Source: Candidatus Gastranaerophilales bacterium | GTDB lineage: Bacteria > Cyanobacteriota > Vampirovibrionia > Gastranaerophilales > Gastranaerophilaceae | Reading direction: 5' to 3' | Length of the DNA stretch: 50,666 nt | Assembly (NCBI GenBank): GCA_944322545.1 | Contig: CALUPF010000046.1 | Coordinates: 1 to 50,666 of the forward strand | Program-made: the position numbers and the translations under genes | Shown here: one piece after another, positions 26,270 to 35,002 of the stretch | Numbering within the stretch: position 1 is the first letter of the stretch | Layout of the letters: each line of letters starts with the position of its first letter | Notes under the pieces: model-generated | The model's input: the letters and a program-made list of their open reading frames with translations, nothing else | The model's database searches: none | Told to the model about the DNA's origin: nothing

Positions 26270-28744
26270 ATGGAAGAGTTATTAAAAAGCTTAAATGCTG
26301 AACAAAAAGAAGCTGTAGTTGAAAAAGAGGGTGCTCTTTTGGTATTAGCAGGTGCAGGTAGTGGTAAAACTAAAGTTTTGACAACTCGTATTGTAAACCT
26401 TGTTAAATCTGGTGTTAATCCATATAAAATTCTAGCAGTAACTTTTACGAATAAAGCTGCTAAGGAAATGCGCGAACGTCTTTCTAAAATGATTGGTGAA
26501 GATGTTGTAAAAAAAATGTGGGTAGGTACATTCCATAATATTTGCGGAAGAATTTTAAGGTTTGATATCGAAAACTATAAAAGTCCTGATGGAAGAAAGT
26601 GGGATAACAATTACGTTATTTATGATGAATCAGATACAAATACATTAATAAAAAATGCTATAAAAAAACTTAATTTAGATGAGAAAGTGTATGCACCAAA
26701 ACTGGTTAAAGCAGCTATTAGTAATGCTAAAAGTAAAATGCAAGATGCTTATACTTTTTCTACTAGAGCTCGGGATTATAGATCTCAAAAAATCTCTGAG
26801 GTGTATGAAGAATATGAAAAGCAGTTGCTTGCTAACAATGCGATAGATTTTGATGATATGCTTTTGCTTACTGTAAATCTTCTTTCTACAAATGAAGAGG
26901 TTAGAAACAAGTATCATGAAAGATTTTCTCACATTCTTGTTGATGAGTTTCAAGATACAAACATAAGTCAATATATGCTAATTCGTCATTTGTATTCAAA
27001 TAATAAAACTGATGAAGAGTTAAAAGGTAGAAGTCTTTGTGTTGTAGGTGATGTTGACCAATCAATTTATAGCTGGCGTGGTGCTGATTATAAAATAATT
27101 TTGAATTTCCAAACAGATTATAGAAATGCAAAATTAATCAAATTAGAAAAGAATTATCGTTCAGTTGCAACAATCCTTGATGCAGCTAATGCAATTATCG
27201 TGAATAATACAGAACGTGTTAGCAAAAATTTGTATTCGACAAAAGGTCAGGGCGAAAAAATAGATATATATGAAGCCCAAGATGAAGCTGGTGAGGCTTA
27301 TTATATTGCTAATAAAATCAGAAACTATGCGAGAAATCTTAATGATTATGCTGTTTTGTACAGAACTAACTCTCAATCACGTGCAATAGAAGAAGCTTTA
27401 ATATCTCAAGGTATTTCTTATCGTATGGTTGGTGGTCTAAAGTTCTATGACCGTAAAGAAATTAAAGATCTTATCGCTTATTTAAAACTTATTTATAACA
27501 GGCATGATTCCCAAAGTTTGAAGCGAATTATCAATGTTCCAAAGCGTTCTATTGGTGATACGACTGTTAAAAAACTTCAAGAAATTGCCGATTCTTTGGG
27601 TTATTCAATTTACGATGTTATACAAAATATAAATGAATATGATGATTTTAATGCACCTACAAAAGCTAAATTAACTGCTTTTTCTCAATTATTAGACAAA
27701 ATAGAAAAAAATAAAGATACACTGTCTTTGCCTGAATTTATTGCTTTTATAATCGAAGAAACAGGATATTTAGCGGAGCTAAAACAAGAAGATACGGAAG
27801 AGTCTCAATCTAGAATCGAAAACTTGCAAGAGTTAGTGAATGTTGCTAGAGATTTTTCTCCTGATGAAGAAGATAATATTCTAGGTGAATTCCTAGCTCA
27901 AGTAGCTTTAGTTAGTGACTTAGATGAAACTCCTGATGCAGACAATGCAGTGACTTTGATGACATTGCACGCAGCTAAAGGTCTTGAGTTTGAAACAGTC
28001 TTTTTAGCAGGTTTAGAAGAAGGAATCTTCCCTCATAGTCGATCATTGAACAGCAATACAGAAATGGAAGAAGAGCGTCGATTGATGTATGTAGGTGTGA
28101 CACGTGCAAAACAAAAACTCTATATTACATATGCTAAAAGACGTCAAATGTGGGGAGAAACTAGGTATTACAGTCCAAGCAGATTTTTAGCTGAAATACC
28201 GGATTCTTTAACTGAACGTAATGTTTCAGATGATTCAGTTTCTTCTTATAAGTCTAATACCTTTAAACAAGCTGTAAATAAAATAAAAACAGACAGATCA
28301 GGCTATGTCGAAAAAACAACATCGTTTGGTGCAGGATTTGTTGCTCCAACGTTGAAAAATAATACACAAAATATAAATAAGGTTGTAAAACCTAAACCGA
28401 CAAATCCTACATATTCGCAACCAGTTCATACTAAAAAAGAAGCTTTTATTGTAAAAAATGCTCAAAACAAAGCTAGGGATGAAGAAAAAGTACAAAAATT
28501 GCTTGAGGATAATCCAATTAAAAGAATGCTTGAAGAAAAGAAGAAAAAGGAAGCTGCTCAAGCTGCTTCAGAATCTGAGCAAAATACTTACAATGTTGGT
28601 GATAGAGTTTTTCATGAGAAATTTGGCATTGGGCATATTTCAGAAATCAAGCAAATTGGCTCATCTTCTTTATATGTGATTGATTTTGGAAAACAAGGTA
28701 AAAAAGCAGTTGATGCTTTGTATGCTAATTTGAAAAAATTTTAA
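26270..28744 (+). CDS. pcrA: ATP-dependent DNA helicase PcrA/UvrD
   Basis: PcrA is a 3'-5' SF1 helicase for repair and clearing RecA or stalled replication complexes. The 824 residues contain the Q motif 'LNAEQKEAV', Walker A AGAGSGKT (about 26-33), 'TFTNKAAKEM', 'VDEFQDTN', 'GDVDQSIYSWRGAD', 'LEKNYRS', 'MTLHAAKGLEF' and 'MYVGVTRAKQKLY'. The C-terminal Tudor-like domain 'VGDRVFHEKFGIG' (about 778-790), which contacts RNA polymerase in PcrA, is present. I chose ATG 26270 (AGGA upstream) rather than TTG 26246. Confidence 0.95.
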   Translation: MEELLKSLNAEQKEAVVEKEGALLVLAGAGSGKTKVLTTRIVNLVKSGVNPYKILAVTFTNKAAKEMRERLSKMIGEDVVKKMWVGTFHNICGRILRFDIENYKSPDGRKWDNNYVIYDESDTNTLIKNAIKKLNLDEKVYAPKLVKAAISNAKSKMQDAYTFSTRARDYRSQKISEVYEEYEKQLLANNAIDFDDMLLLTVNLLSTNEEVRNKYHERFSHILVDEFQDTNISQYMLIRHLYSNNKTDEELKGRSLCVVGDVDQSIYSWRGADYKIILNFQTDYRNAKLIKLEKNYRSVATILDAANAIIVNNTERVSKNLYSTKGQGEKIDIYEAQDEAGEAYYIANKIRNYARNLNDYAVLYRTNSQSRAIEEALISQGISYRMVGGLKFYDRKEIKDLIAYLKLIYNRHDSQSLKRIINVPKRSIGDTTVKKLQEIADSLGYSIYDVIQNINEYDDFNAPTKAKLTAFSQLLDKIEKNKDTLSLPEFIAFIIEETGYLAELKQEDTEESQSRIENLQELVNVARDFSPDEEDNILGEFLAQVALVSDLDETPDADNAVTLMTLHAAKGLEFETVFLAGLEEGIFPHSRSLNSNTEMEEERRLMYVGVTRAKQKLYITYAKRRQMWGETRYYSPSRFLAEIPDSLTERNVSDDSVSSYKSNTFKQAVNKIKTDRSGYVEKTTSFGAGFVAPTLKNNTQNINKVVKPKPTNPTYSQPVHTKKEAFIVKNAQNKARDEEKVQKLLEDNPIKRMLEEKKKKEAAQAASESEQNTYNVGDRVFHEKFGIGHISEIKQIGSSSLYVIDFGKQGKKAVDALYANLKKF

Positions 28745-28777
28745 AAGAAATAATGTAGAATCCTACATTGTTTCTTT
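28744..28777. terminator. Terminator-like hairpin between convergent genes
   Basis: AAAGAAA-T-AATGTAG (28744-28758) pairs with CTACATT-G-TTTCTTT (28763-28777) around AATC, with a single T/G mismatch. It begins at the last base of the pcrA stop and includes the stop codon of the opposite gene. Confidence 0.6.
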
Positions 28778-29820
28778 AGTAACTTTCCTTAATAATGCAA
28801 GAGCTTCTTCATCTTTGCCTGCTTTTATTAACTCAACAAATGCTTTAGAATTTTCGTCCTCTGGATTTGCTATGATTTTTTTTCTTGTAATTTGTTTTTT
28901 CAATTCTTTGAAATTATTATAAACATAGCCTTCCACATCCCCCATTGTAACATCTGTTTCAATAGGTCCCTCTAATGATCGAAGCACTTTGGGTTCATCA
29001 AAAGCTACTGCATTAATTTTAGATTTACCATCTTTGTGGACTGGAAAACCACCCCAATTAATCATATCTGAATCTGCGATTTTTTTGCCGCCTTCGTGTA
29101 CGTATGATTTTTTTAGAATTGCGACATCAGGTGAGTTTGCAACTACTGCACAGTCTTCTATTTTATTATTTTCGTCTTTATTGTTTTTAGCCCAGTTTTG
29201 GTTTACATATTCATCATCAGCTGAATATTTGCCATACTTCATAACAACAGCAGGTTTGTCAATTTCAAAATATCCTTTTCTATCATCTAAATTGCCTTGA
29301 TGCCAAATATTTTTGATTGCTGTATGGTATTCGCCGTCATCAGCATATTTCACTGTTTCTATATTTATTCCATCACGCTCACCGATTCTTATCATTTCTT
29401 CGATTGTTCTAGCGTTTGTAAATACAGGAACGGCTTGATATGTTACCTCTTTTAGTTCTTTGCTTTCTTGAGGAACATATGGCAAGAATGAAATACCTTT
29501 CCCTTTAATATTATCAGCTTTTGTGGTCTGAAATATTCAGATGGCTTTGCCATCATAACTTCTTCTTTATTAGTTCTGTCTAATGGGCATTCTTCTCTTA
29601 ATTTAGCAATTTTTGATTGCAAATTATCCATATAGATATTATAGTAGCCCCAATCATGTAAATCTCTTGTTTGTGGAGGATGCGCCATTTGGTACTTTAA
29701 ATCTTCCTCTAATTTTTGGATTTCAGCTTTTACATCTTGAGTACAACATTCTGCTTTTTGTTTACGACCTGCAAAATTTACTGCACTTGAGTTAAATCTA
29801 TAAGGATTAATTTTAAACAT
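28763..29820 (-). pseudogene. Unrecognised protein gene interrupted by a single-base frameshift
   Basis: Reading from ATG 29820, the frame runs to a stop at 29452 with an out-of-character tail after residue ~100. The next frame, open from this point to 28763, continues the protein naturally. Adding one A to the AAAA run (plus-strand T-run at 29519-29522) joins 'EYFRPQK' to 'ADNIKGKGISFLPYVPQESKE', giving about 352 residues. The N-terminus 'INPYRFNSSAVNFAGRKQ' carries the leader motif seen in other unknown proteins here. The body has 'TIEEMIRIGERDG', 'HQGNLDDRKGYFEIDKPAVVMKYGKY' positions near 170-195 and 'DCAVVANSPDVAILKKSYVHEGG' positions near 215-237. I do not recognise the family. It may be a recent mutation or a sequencing error. 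Confidence 0.65.
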
Positions 29821-29922
29821 TCACTTACCTCACATTCTTGTTTCAATATTTCTACCCAAACAAGTCACCATGGAATTTTGCTATTGATAAGTAAATATCA
29901 AAAAAAACTTAACATTTATTAA

Positions 29923-30603
29923 CTATGAAAAGAAATGACCTCTTTTTGAATCAAGCGTAATTTTATCAAATGAATATAATCTAGCTGGTCTTTTAGAACC
30001 TGATTTTGTATACTCATCTAGTTCTTTTAAAATAGCTGATGAGAGGAATTTTTTTCTAAAATTACGTTTGTCGAGTTTTTTCATAAGAATAAGCTCATAA
30101 GCTTTTTGTAATTCTGTCAATGTGAATTTTTGTGGCAATAGTTGGAATGCTATTGGACAGAATTCTAGACGTTCTCTCGTTCTTTTTAGAGAGTATTCTA
30201 TAATTTCTTTGTGGTCGAATGCTAAAGCTGGCAAACTATCAACTGAATGCCATTTAACTTCTGTAATTTCTGTATTTTCTTCGAATGAAAGAACAATATC
30301 ATCTGAGCGTATAAGAGCAAAATAAGCACAAGTAATTACACGAGAATTAGGGTGACGTAGTGGATCACCGAACGTGTACAATTGCTCAAGATAGATATTT
30401 TGAACGTTTGTTTTCTCTTTTAATATACGTAAAGCCGCATCATCCAACGTTTCAGATATACGAACATAACCACCAGGTAAAGCCCATTTGCTTTTAAAAG
30501 GCTCGTGAGCACGTTTTACAAGCAATACTTTTAACTTACCATCTTTAATTGTAAAAATAACTACGTCGGTAGTGACCTCATGTGTTTTTGTCTCTTTGAA
30601 CAT
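29923..30603 (-). CDS. NrtR-type regulator: Nudix-fold ligand domain plus winged helix
   Basis: The 226-residue protein has an N-terminal Nudix fold (about 10-140) and a C-terminal winged-helix region (about 148-210; 'KFTLTELQKAYELIL', 'NFRKKFLSS'). That architecture is typical of NrtR, a repressor of NAD biosynthesis genes that senses ADP-ribose. The Nudix box 'GYVRISETLDDAALRILKEK' keeps Glu51, Arg59 and Glu63, but the neighbouring catalytic positions are Ile60 and Lys64, so hydrolysis is probably lost, as in several NrtR proteins. No NAD biosynthesis gene is adjacent. A Nudix hydrolase is a less likely alternative. Confidence 0.8.
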   Translation of the reverse strand: MFKETKTHEVTTDVVIFTIKDGKLKVLLVKRAHEPFKSKWALPGGYVRISETLDDAALRILKEKTNVQNIYLEQLYTFGDPLRHPNSRVITCAYFALIRSDDIVLSFEENTEITEVKWHSVDSLPALAFDHKEIIEYSLKRTRERLEFCPIAFQLLPQKFTLTELQKAYELILMKKLDKRNFRKKFLSSAILKELDEYTKSGSKRPARLYSFDKITLDSKRGHFFS

Positions 30604-30647
30604 ACATCCTCGGCTTGTTTGTATCTTATTACTATTCTAGACTAAAC

Positions 30648-30692
30648 AAAAGCATTTTGTAATTTTTTGATAAAACTTTACAAAATGCTTTT
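30648..30692 (-). terminator. Hairpin downstream of the lytic transglycosylase gene
   Basis: Arms 30648-30662 and 30678-30692 (AAAAGCATTTTGTAA and its complement) form a perfect 15-bp stem with a 15-base loop. On the minus strand GTTTAG follows, a weak T-tract. It separates the transglycosylase gene from the NrtR-type gene. Confidence 0.6.
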
Positions 30693-30723
30693 CTTGTTTA
30701 TTCGGTTAATTTATCCATCTCGA

Positions 30724-31347
30724 CTATATTGCTCCAGATAGGCTTACGAAAGGCAAATCTGAAGGGTCATAGCCAACTCTTTTTATTACGTTATTCTCTC
30801 TATCTGCTTGCAAAACTTTGTTAAGACTATTTGCAGACACTGATGCACCGCCATTTTTATATTTCATAATAGCTGGGTCAGGATTTGCTTTTTGTGAATA
30901 ATATTCACTCATAATTCCTCTAACAAATCTTTTGGTTTCAGCAAAAGGAGGAACTCCTTTATATTTGCTTACATTTCCTGGCCCTGCGTTGTAAGCTGCT
31001 AGAGCTAATTCAACAGAACCGAATTTTTGGTACATCATCTTGTAATACATCAATCCACCACGAATATTATCACTTAGATAATATGGATTGTAGCCCATTC
31101 TTCTAGCTGTTGAAGGCATTAATTGAAATACACCTACTGCGCCAAAAGAACTTCTTTTTTCATGAACGAACCCAGATTCCATTTTAGCAATACTTAATCC
31201 CAAAGCAGGATCAATGCCCATCTCCAAAGAATGTTTTACAATGTAATCTTTGACTGTGGCTTTTGATGTTTGTGCTTGTGTGTTTTGTGGATGTGCTAAA
31301 ATGCAAAAAATGAGTAGTAAGGTTAGTGTTAGTAACTTTCTAATCAA
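30724..31347 (-). CDS. Lytic transglycosylase (SLT/goose-lysozyme-like), secreted
   Basis: This enzyme cleaves peptidoglycan between MurNAc and GlcNAc, forming anhydro-MurNAc. The 207-residue protein has a signal peptide (about 1-26, hydrophobic core 'LLTLTLLLIFCILA', cleavage likely after 'AQA'). The SLT domain has the catalytic Glu in 'AKMESGFV', followed by 'GAVGVFQLMPSTARRMG' and 'LALAAYNAGPGNV'. The C-terminal ~60 residues have no domain I recognise. It likely acts in the periplasm on the thin wall of a diderm. Confidence 0.92.
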   Translation of the reverse strand: MIRKLLTLTLLLIFCILAHPQNTQAQTSKATVKDYIVKHSLEMGIDPALGLSIAKMESGFVHEKRSSFGAVGVFQLMPSTARRMGYNPYYLSDNIRGGLMYYKMMYQKFGSVELALAAYNAGPGNVSKYKGVPPFAETKRFVRGIMSEYYSQKANPDPAIMKYKNGGASVSANSLNKVLQADRENNVIKRVGYDPSDLPFVSLSGAI

Positions 31348-31605
31348 ATGTTAATCCTCTGTTTTGTAAATTGAAATCTCTTATTTTTAGCCCACTGCTT
31401 AGACATTCACAACAGTCTAAAAACTTCGAGTTCTAGTTTATAATACTTCATAAAGATAAAAAGTCAAGTCTAGTGCTAGTTTCCCCCTTGTGTGCCCTTT
31501 TATTGTTGCTTTTTTCAACATTTTTATTCTTCATCTAAAGATAATTTTTTTTAATTAGATGACTGAATATTCATTTGTGATAATATAGTTATAAGGGAGA
31601 TTTGA
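31348..31605. other. 258-base divergent intergenic region
   Basis: It separates the transglycosylase gene (minus) and the DnaQ-like gene (plus). It contains a plus-strand TATAAT at 31439-31444, an 8-bp inverted repeat TCATCTAA/TTAGATGA (31531-31538 and 31555-31562) and TATAGT at 31584-31589 before AGGGAG. I see no ORF or structured RNA that I can name. Confidence 0.4.
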
Positions 31606-32532
31606 ATGCCAAGAAAAAAATGTATTGAAATAGTCTTAGACGTTGAAACAACAGGATTGGACTATAAAAAAGAGAGAATTATTGAATTTGCCGCTGTGAG
31701 GTTGGAAAATGGTGTTATCAAAGATAGTTATGAAACACTTATAAATCCTCAACAGCATATTAGAAAATCTAGCATGGCTGTGCATGGAATTACTGAAGAA
31801 ATGGTAGCAGATCAGCCAACTGAAGAAGAGGTTATGCCTAAAATTCTTGAGTTTATTGGTGATTATCCAATCGTTGCTCATAATGCTATATTTGACTATA
31901 ACTTTATCAATGAAGCTTCAAAAAGACTTTATGGCAAGCCTATTGAAAATCAAAGAATAGATTCTCAATTTTTATTCAAAGAGGTTTATCCTGAATTTGA
32001 ATCTCATGGGCTAGAAAATCTCATGCACAAATTTAATGTTGAATTTGATACAAGACATCGTGCAATGGCTGATACAATTGGTCTTGCGCAAGCTTATCCT
32101 AAGCTTAAAAAACTTTATGAGAAAAAATATGATTGGCAGATGAAGCAAATCGATAATATTGAATATTTATTCGAAAGATATTTGCGTATTCAACAAGCTG
32201 TACAAACTATGCAATCAGAAATTCAAGATTTAAAATCGATATTTAGATTGTATTTTGATGAGGGTGGCAAGCCTGTTACAGCTACGACTGGTGAAACTTT
32301 AGTTTATCAATCAAAGCAATCGTTTTCTTACGATTTTGTTCAAATTAAAGATATTTTAGACGAAATCGGTGCTTTGCCTAAGGCGGTTAAGTTGAACAAC
32401 GGATTTGTTGACAGGCTCGTTAATGGTCATAGCCTGGATGAAGAAACTAGAGAAAAAATAAAACAAGCAAGATGCGAATTTTCTGAAACAAGAAACATTC
32501 AAGTTGTGAAAGCTGATAAGCATAATAACTAA
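31606..32532 (+). CDS. DnaQ-like 3'-5' exonuclease (DNA polymerase III epsilon-type)
   Basis: The 308-residue protein starts after AGGGAG. The DEDDh exonuclease domain (about 8-175) has Exo I 'LDVETTG' (Asp12, Glu14), Exo II 'VAHNAIFDYNFI', and Exo III 'TRHRAMADTIGLA' with the catalytic His and Asp. The C-terminal ~130 residues are helical and charged with no UvrC or BRCT domain visible. It could be the proofreading subunit or a separate repair exonuclease; the position gives no clue. Confidence 0.88.
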   Translation: MPRKKCIEIVLDVETTGLDYKKERIIEFAAVRLENGVIKDSYETLINPQQHIRKSSMAVHGITEEMVADQPTEEEVMPKILEFIGDYPIVAHNAIFDYNFINEASKRLYGKPIENQRIDSQFLFKEVYPEFESHGLENLMHKFNVEFDTRHRAMADTIGLAQAYPKLKKLYEKKYDWQMKQIDNIEYLFERYLRIQQAVQTMQSEIQDLKSIFRLYFDEGGKPVTATTGETLVYQSKQSFSYDFVQIKDILDEIGALPKAVKLNNGFVDRLVNGHSLDEETREKIKQARCEFSETRNIQVVKADKHNN

Positions 32533-32622
32533 ATTTGTTACGATGCATGGCAAAAACTTTTCTTTTCAGGTTTTGATGTTTTTGTGTGTTTAATATTAAT
32601 TTCTACGAGCTGAAAGGAAATT

Positions 32623-33546
32623 ATGATAATCAAGCCTATAATATCGTCTGATTTATACAAAAGTGAAAATGTTAATAAAAGACATTTTGTATCTTGCAAG
32701 GCAGCTTTGCCTGCAAATTTGAAATTAGGAAATAAAAATAATGTTACTAATAAAAAAATTACCAATTTCTTTAAAAAGTTTTTTAGTCTTTTATCTGAAA
32801 AATGTATAAAAATAAAAAATGCAGATGTAAAAAAACTTTCAAAATTAAGTGTTTCAGATTTCTTAGTTGAATCTCAAAAACTTATAGCAAAAAGTAAAAA
32901 ATATGACCCAGAAACTATGGCACCAGTTGTTTTTGCTCCATTAGGGAATAAAAAACTTGCTATGGTCTATGATGCAACATCAAATGTGATATATGTGAAT
33001 ACTGAAAATAAAGTTAAACCTGGTGCAATGTTATTTTCAGCGTTGGCTCATGAATATGAGCATATGGCTCAGAATATGCAGATTTTGCGTACAAAATCTA
33101 TTGGCGCTAAGGCAATTGATGAGTATTCTGAAATTCAAGCACAAAGAAATATTTCTAATTTTTCTGAAATGTACAAAAATGTAAAAAAAGAAGAGTTGCC
33201 GAATTTAAAAGAGCAATTAGCTGATATATTCCCTTTTTTAGAATCATTTGTGCAAGCAAAAGATAGTGGAGAAGAAGCCCTTAGAGTCTGGACTCAAAAT
33301 GTAACTAAGACTGAAAAAGCAACTATAAAATCTAATTGGCTAAATTTACAAAAAATGATTGTTGAAAAATATGGTGAAATAGAGCCTAACACTAAAGAGG
33401 CCAAAATAAGCGAAGAATACTATAAAGGCTTTATGCTGGATGGTTCTCTTGTTGGATTTAAAAAGCTTTCAACCAAAAATGAAATTGAAGCATATACTTC
33501 AACTTTCATAAATTTTTATAATTATTTGTTAAAAAAGATTTTTTAA
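32623..33546 (+). CDS. Putative zinc metalloprotease (HExxH) of unknown family
   Basis: The 307-residue protein begins 'MIIKPIISSDLYKSENVNKRHFVS', a polar leader of the kind shared by other unknown proteins here. The motif 'SALAHEYEHMAQN' (139-151) gives H143-E144-x-x-H147, the zinc-binding signature. 'DEYSEIQAQRN' (166-176) or 'NEIEAYTST' near residue 287-295 could supply the third ligand. Before it, 'KLAMVYDATSNVIYVNTEN' positions near 111-129 form the edge strands typical of zincins. No signal peptide is evident. AAAGGAA precedes the ATG and a terminator follows. Confidence 0.65.
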   Translation: MIIKPIISSDLYKSENVNKRHFVSCKAALPANLKLGNKNNVTNKKITNFFKKFFSLLSEKCIKIKNADVKKLSKLSVSDFLVESQKLIAKSKKYDPETMAPVVFAPLGNKKLAMVYDATSNVIYVNTENKVKPGAMLFSALAHEYEHMAQNMQILRTKSIGAKAIDEYSEIQAQRNISNFSEMYKNVKKEELPNLKEQLADIFPFLESFVQAKDSGEEALRVWTQNVTKTEKATIKSNWLNLQKMIVEKYGEIEPNTKEAKISEEYYKGFMLDGSLVGFKKLSTKNEIEAYTSTFINFYNYLLKKIF

Positions 33547-33562
33547 CAACTTCATAAAATAA

Positions 33563-33586
33563 AAAACCTGACTTGTGTCAGGTTTT
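33563..33586. terminator. Intrinsic terminator after the metalloprotease-like gene
   Basis: AAAACCTGAC (33563-33572) pairs with GTCAGGTTTT (33577-33586) around TTGT and is followed by ATTTAG. It can work on both strands and also lies downstream of the minus-strand gene ending at 33655. Confidence 0.85.
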
Positions 33587-33654
33587 ATTTAGTCTAGTTG
33601 CCAATTCCTCTTAGTTTTATATTTTATTTGTGGTCAGAAATAATATTTTGTTCA

Positions 33655-33840
33655 TTAAGCAATGAAGTTATTGCCAAATCTTGTTGCTCCAAGAAAAACA
33701 CATTCTTCTAACATTGAATCAAGACTTCTGTAGATTTTTCTTGGTGGTTTTTTTTCTGCTTCTATCATTGCTGCTTTTGTATCTTCATATTGTGTTGCGA
33801 TTGCTAAAGTATAGTTTGCAAATGGATTAGTAGCGTTCAT
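33655..33840 (-). CDS. Unrecognised 61-residue protein under a tandem-GTATATAC promoter
   Basis: I prefer the ATG at 33840 ('MNATNPFANYTLAIATQYEDT'), five bases after AGAGAG; the ATG at 33843 is also possible. The frame is open upstream to 33915, but that extra sequence overlaps the promoter. The protein is soluble, with an amphipathic helix 'EDTKAAMIEAEKK', a basic turn 'PPRKIYRSLDSMLEE' and one Cys. There is no known domain. Its upstream region is nearly the same as that of the 43634 gene, the best clue to its biology. Confidence 0.65.
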   Translation of the reverse strand: MNATNPFANYTLAIATQYEDTKAAMIEAEKKPPRKIYRSLDSMLEECVFLGATRFGNNFIA

Positions 33841-33878
33841 CATATCTCTCTGACCTCTTTTTTGTTTTTCTCTCTTAC

Positions 33879-33931
33879 ATATATATAAAGTATATAACTT
33901 TTGAAAAATTGCCATTTTAGTATATACTTTT
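33879..33931 (-). promoter_or_regulatory. Promoter module with tandem GTATATAC boxes, copy 1
   Basis: Reading on the minus strand, AAAAGTATATAC (33931-33920) and AAAAGTTATATAC (33902-33890) are followed at once by TTTATATATAT, with a -10-like TATATAT at 33885-33879. The same order occurs before the gene at 43634. GTATATAC is palindromic, as expected for a dimeric regulator. Confidence 0.7.
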
Positions 33932-33985
33932 GTTTACAATTCTTAATATTTAATGAGCTACTAATCTAAATAAGTGTTGATAGCG

Positions 33986-34969
33986 CTAAAAAGTTACTAT
34001 GTTTCCATCAAAGTTCATTGCGCTGATATTCATTTGGCTATCCCAATATATTTGAGCATTTGGCTTTTGGATATAGTTGATATTTGATGATGCCATACTG
34101 ACTGCTGTTCTTATGTCTAATATACAGTTTTCAACAAGTTTTTTTATAATGTCTGAAACAAAATCTGTGCTACCAGCAATTGTTCCTTTTTCATCCACAG
34201 CTTTGCCTTTTTCCATGAAAACTGTTTTTCCGCAAAATTCTAGTGAGTCTAAATCTGAATGTGTTATTGGTAGTGCATCACTGATTAATATAATTTTGCT
34301 TAAAGGTTTTGTCCTGAATGTGATTTTTAATACATCTTTTTGTACGTGTTTCATATCTGCGATTAATTCTGCATATATATCATCATTTGAAAGAGCAGAA
34401 ACGACACAAGATGCATCTCTATGAGAAAAATTACCCATTGCATTATATAAATGTGTTACTTGATCAACATGTGATAAATCATTTCCCATACAATGACCAG
34501 CAGAAACACGAACTCCTTTTAATTTCAGATATTTACATAATTGGTTATCTGTATCCAATTCAGGAGCTAGTGTAACTATTTTTATTATGTCATCTTCTAT
34601 TAATTTAAAATTATCAATTGAAGGTGTTAACAGTTGTTTTTCATCATGAATGCCCTTTTTAAGAGGATTCAAGAAGCAGGCTTCTAAATGAACACCAAGG
34701 ATTTTAGCCATTGTTTCATTTGAATCCTCTTGTATGTGCATTGCTGTTTTTATATTTGCAATTTGACAGCGCAAATTTTCTATTGAGTCAGTAGCAAGAG
34801 TCGGAAAATACGCGCACACGCCATATTTCAAAATCTTTTTAGAAAAATCGATAAAATCGAGCGTGCTGCACTTAGAGAAGTCAATCCCAAAGCCCCCGTG
34901 AATATGTTGTTCTACAAGAGCGTCGGTTTCAATTAAATTATCCACTGACTGTATTTGTGCGTCGTACAT
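33986..34969 (-). CDS. nagA: N-acetylglucosamine-6-phosphate deacetylase, shortened
   Basis: NagA deacetylates GlcNAc-6-P in amino-sugar use and wall recycling. The 327-residue protein has the amidohydrolase landmarks 'EQHIHGGFG' (20-28), 'GVHLEACFLNP' (metal-binding Glu), 'RVSAGHCMG', 'THLYNAMG', 'ISDALP' and 'GTIAGST'. It starts at the first barrel strand and lacks about 45-50 N-terminal residues that form the small beta domain in most NagA proteins. Only 33 bases separate it from the upstream malQ gene. 'HLEACF' replaces the common HLEGPF, so substrate preference may differ. Confidence 0.82.
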   Translation of the reverse strand: MYDAQIQSVDNLIETDALVEQHIHGGFGIDFSKCSTLDFIDFSKKILKYGVCAYFPTLATDSIENLRCQIANIKTAMHIQEDSNETMAKILGVHLEACFLNPLKKGIHDEKQLLTPSIDNFKLIEDDIIKIVTLAPELDTDNQLCKYLKLKGVRVSAGHCMGNDLSHVDQVTHLYNAMGNFSHRDASCVVSALSNDDIYAELIADMKHVQKDVLKITFRTKPLSKIILISDALPITHSDLDSLEFCGKTVFMEKGKAVDEKGTIAGSTDFVSDIIKKLVENCILDIRTAVSMASSNINYIQKPNAQIYWDSQMNISAMNFDGNIVTF

Positions 34970-35002
34970 AATTTCATCTTTTAAACTGAAATCTTTATAC
35001 TA

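Noticed and set aside
29510..29535. Programmed -1 frameshift in the split unknown gene
   Set aside because: The slip site would read A-CAA-AAG, whose first codon does not re-pair after a -1 shift, and no downstream stem is evident; a simple one-base indel in the A-run is more likely.
31531..31562. 8-bp inverted repeat upstream of the DnaQ-like gene as an operator or terminator
   Set aside because: Short arms with a 16-base A/T loop; such repeats arise easily by chance in this base composition.
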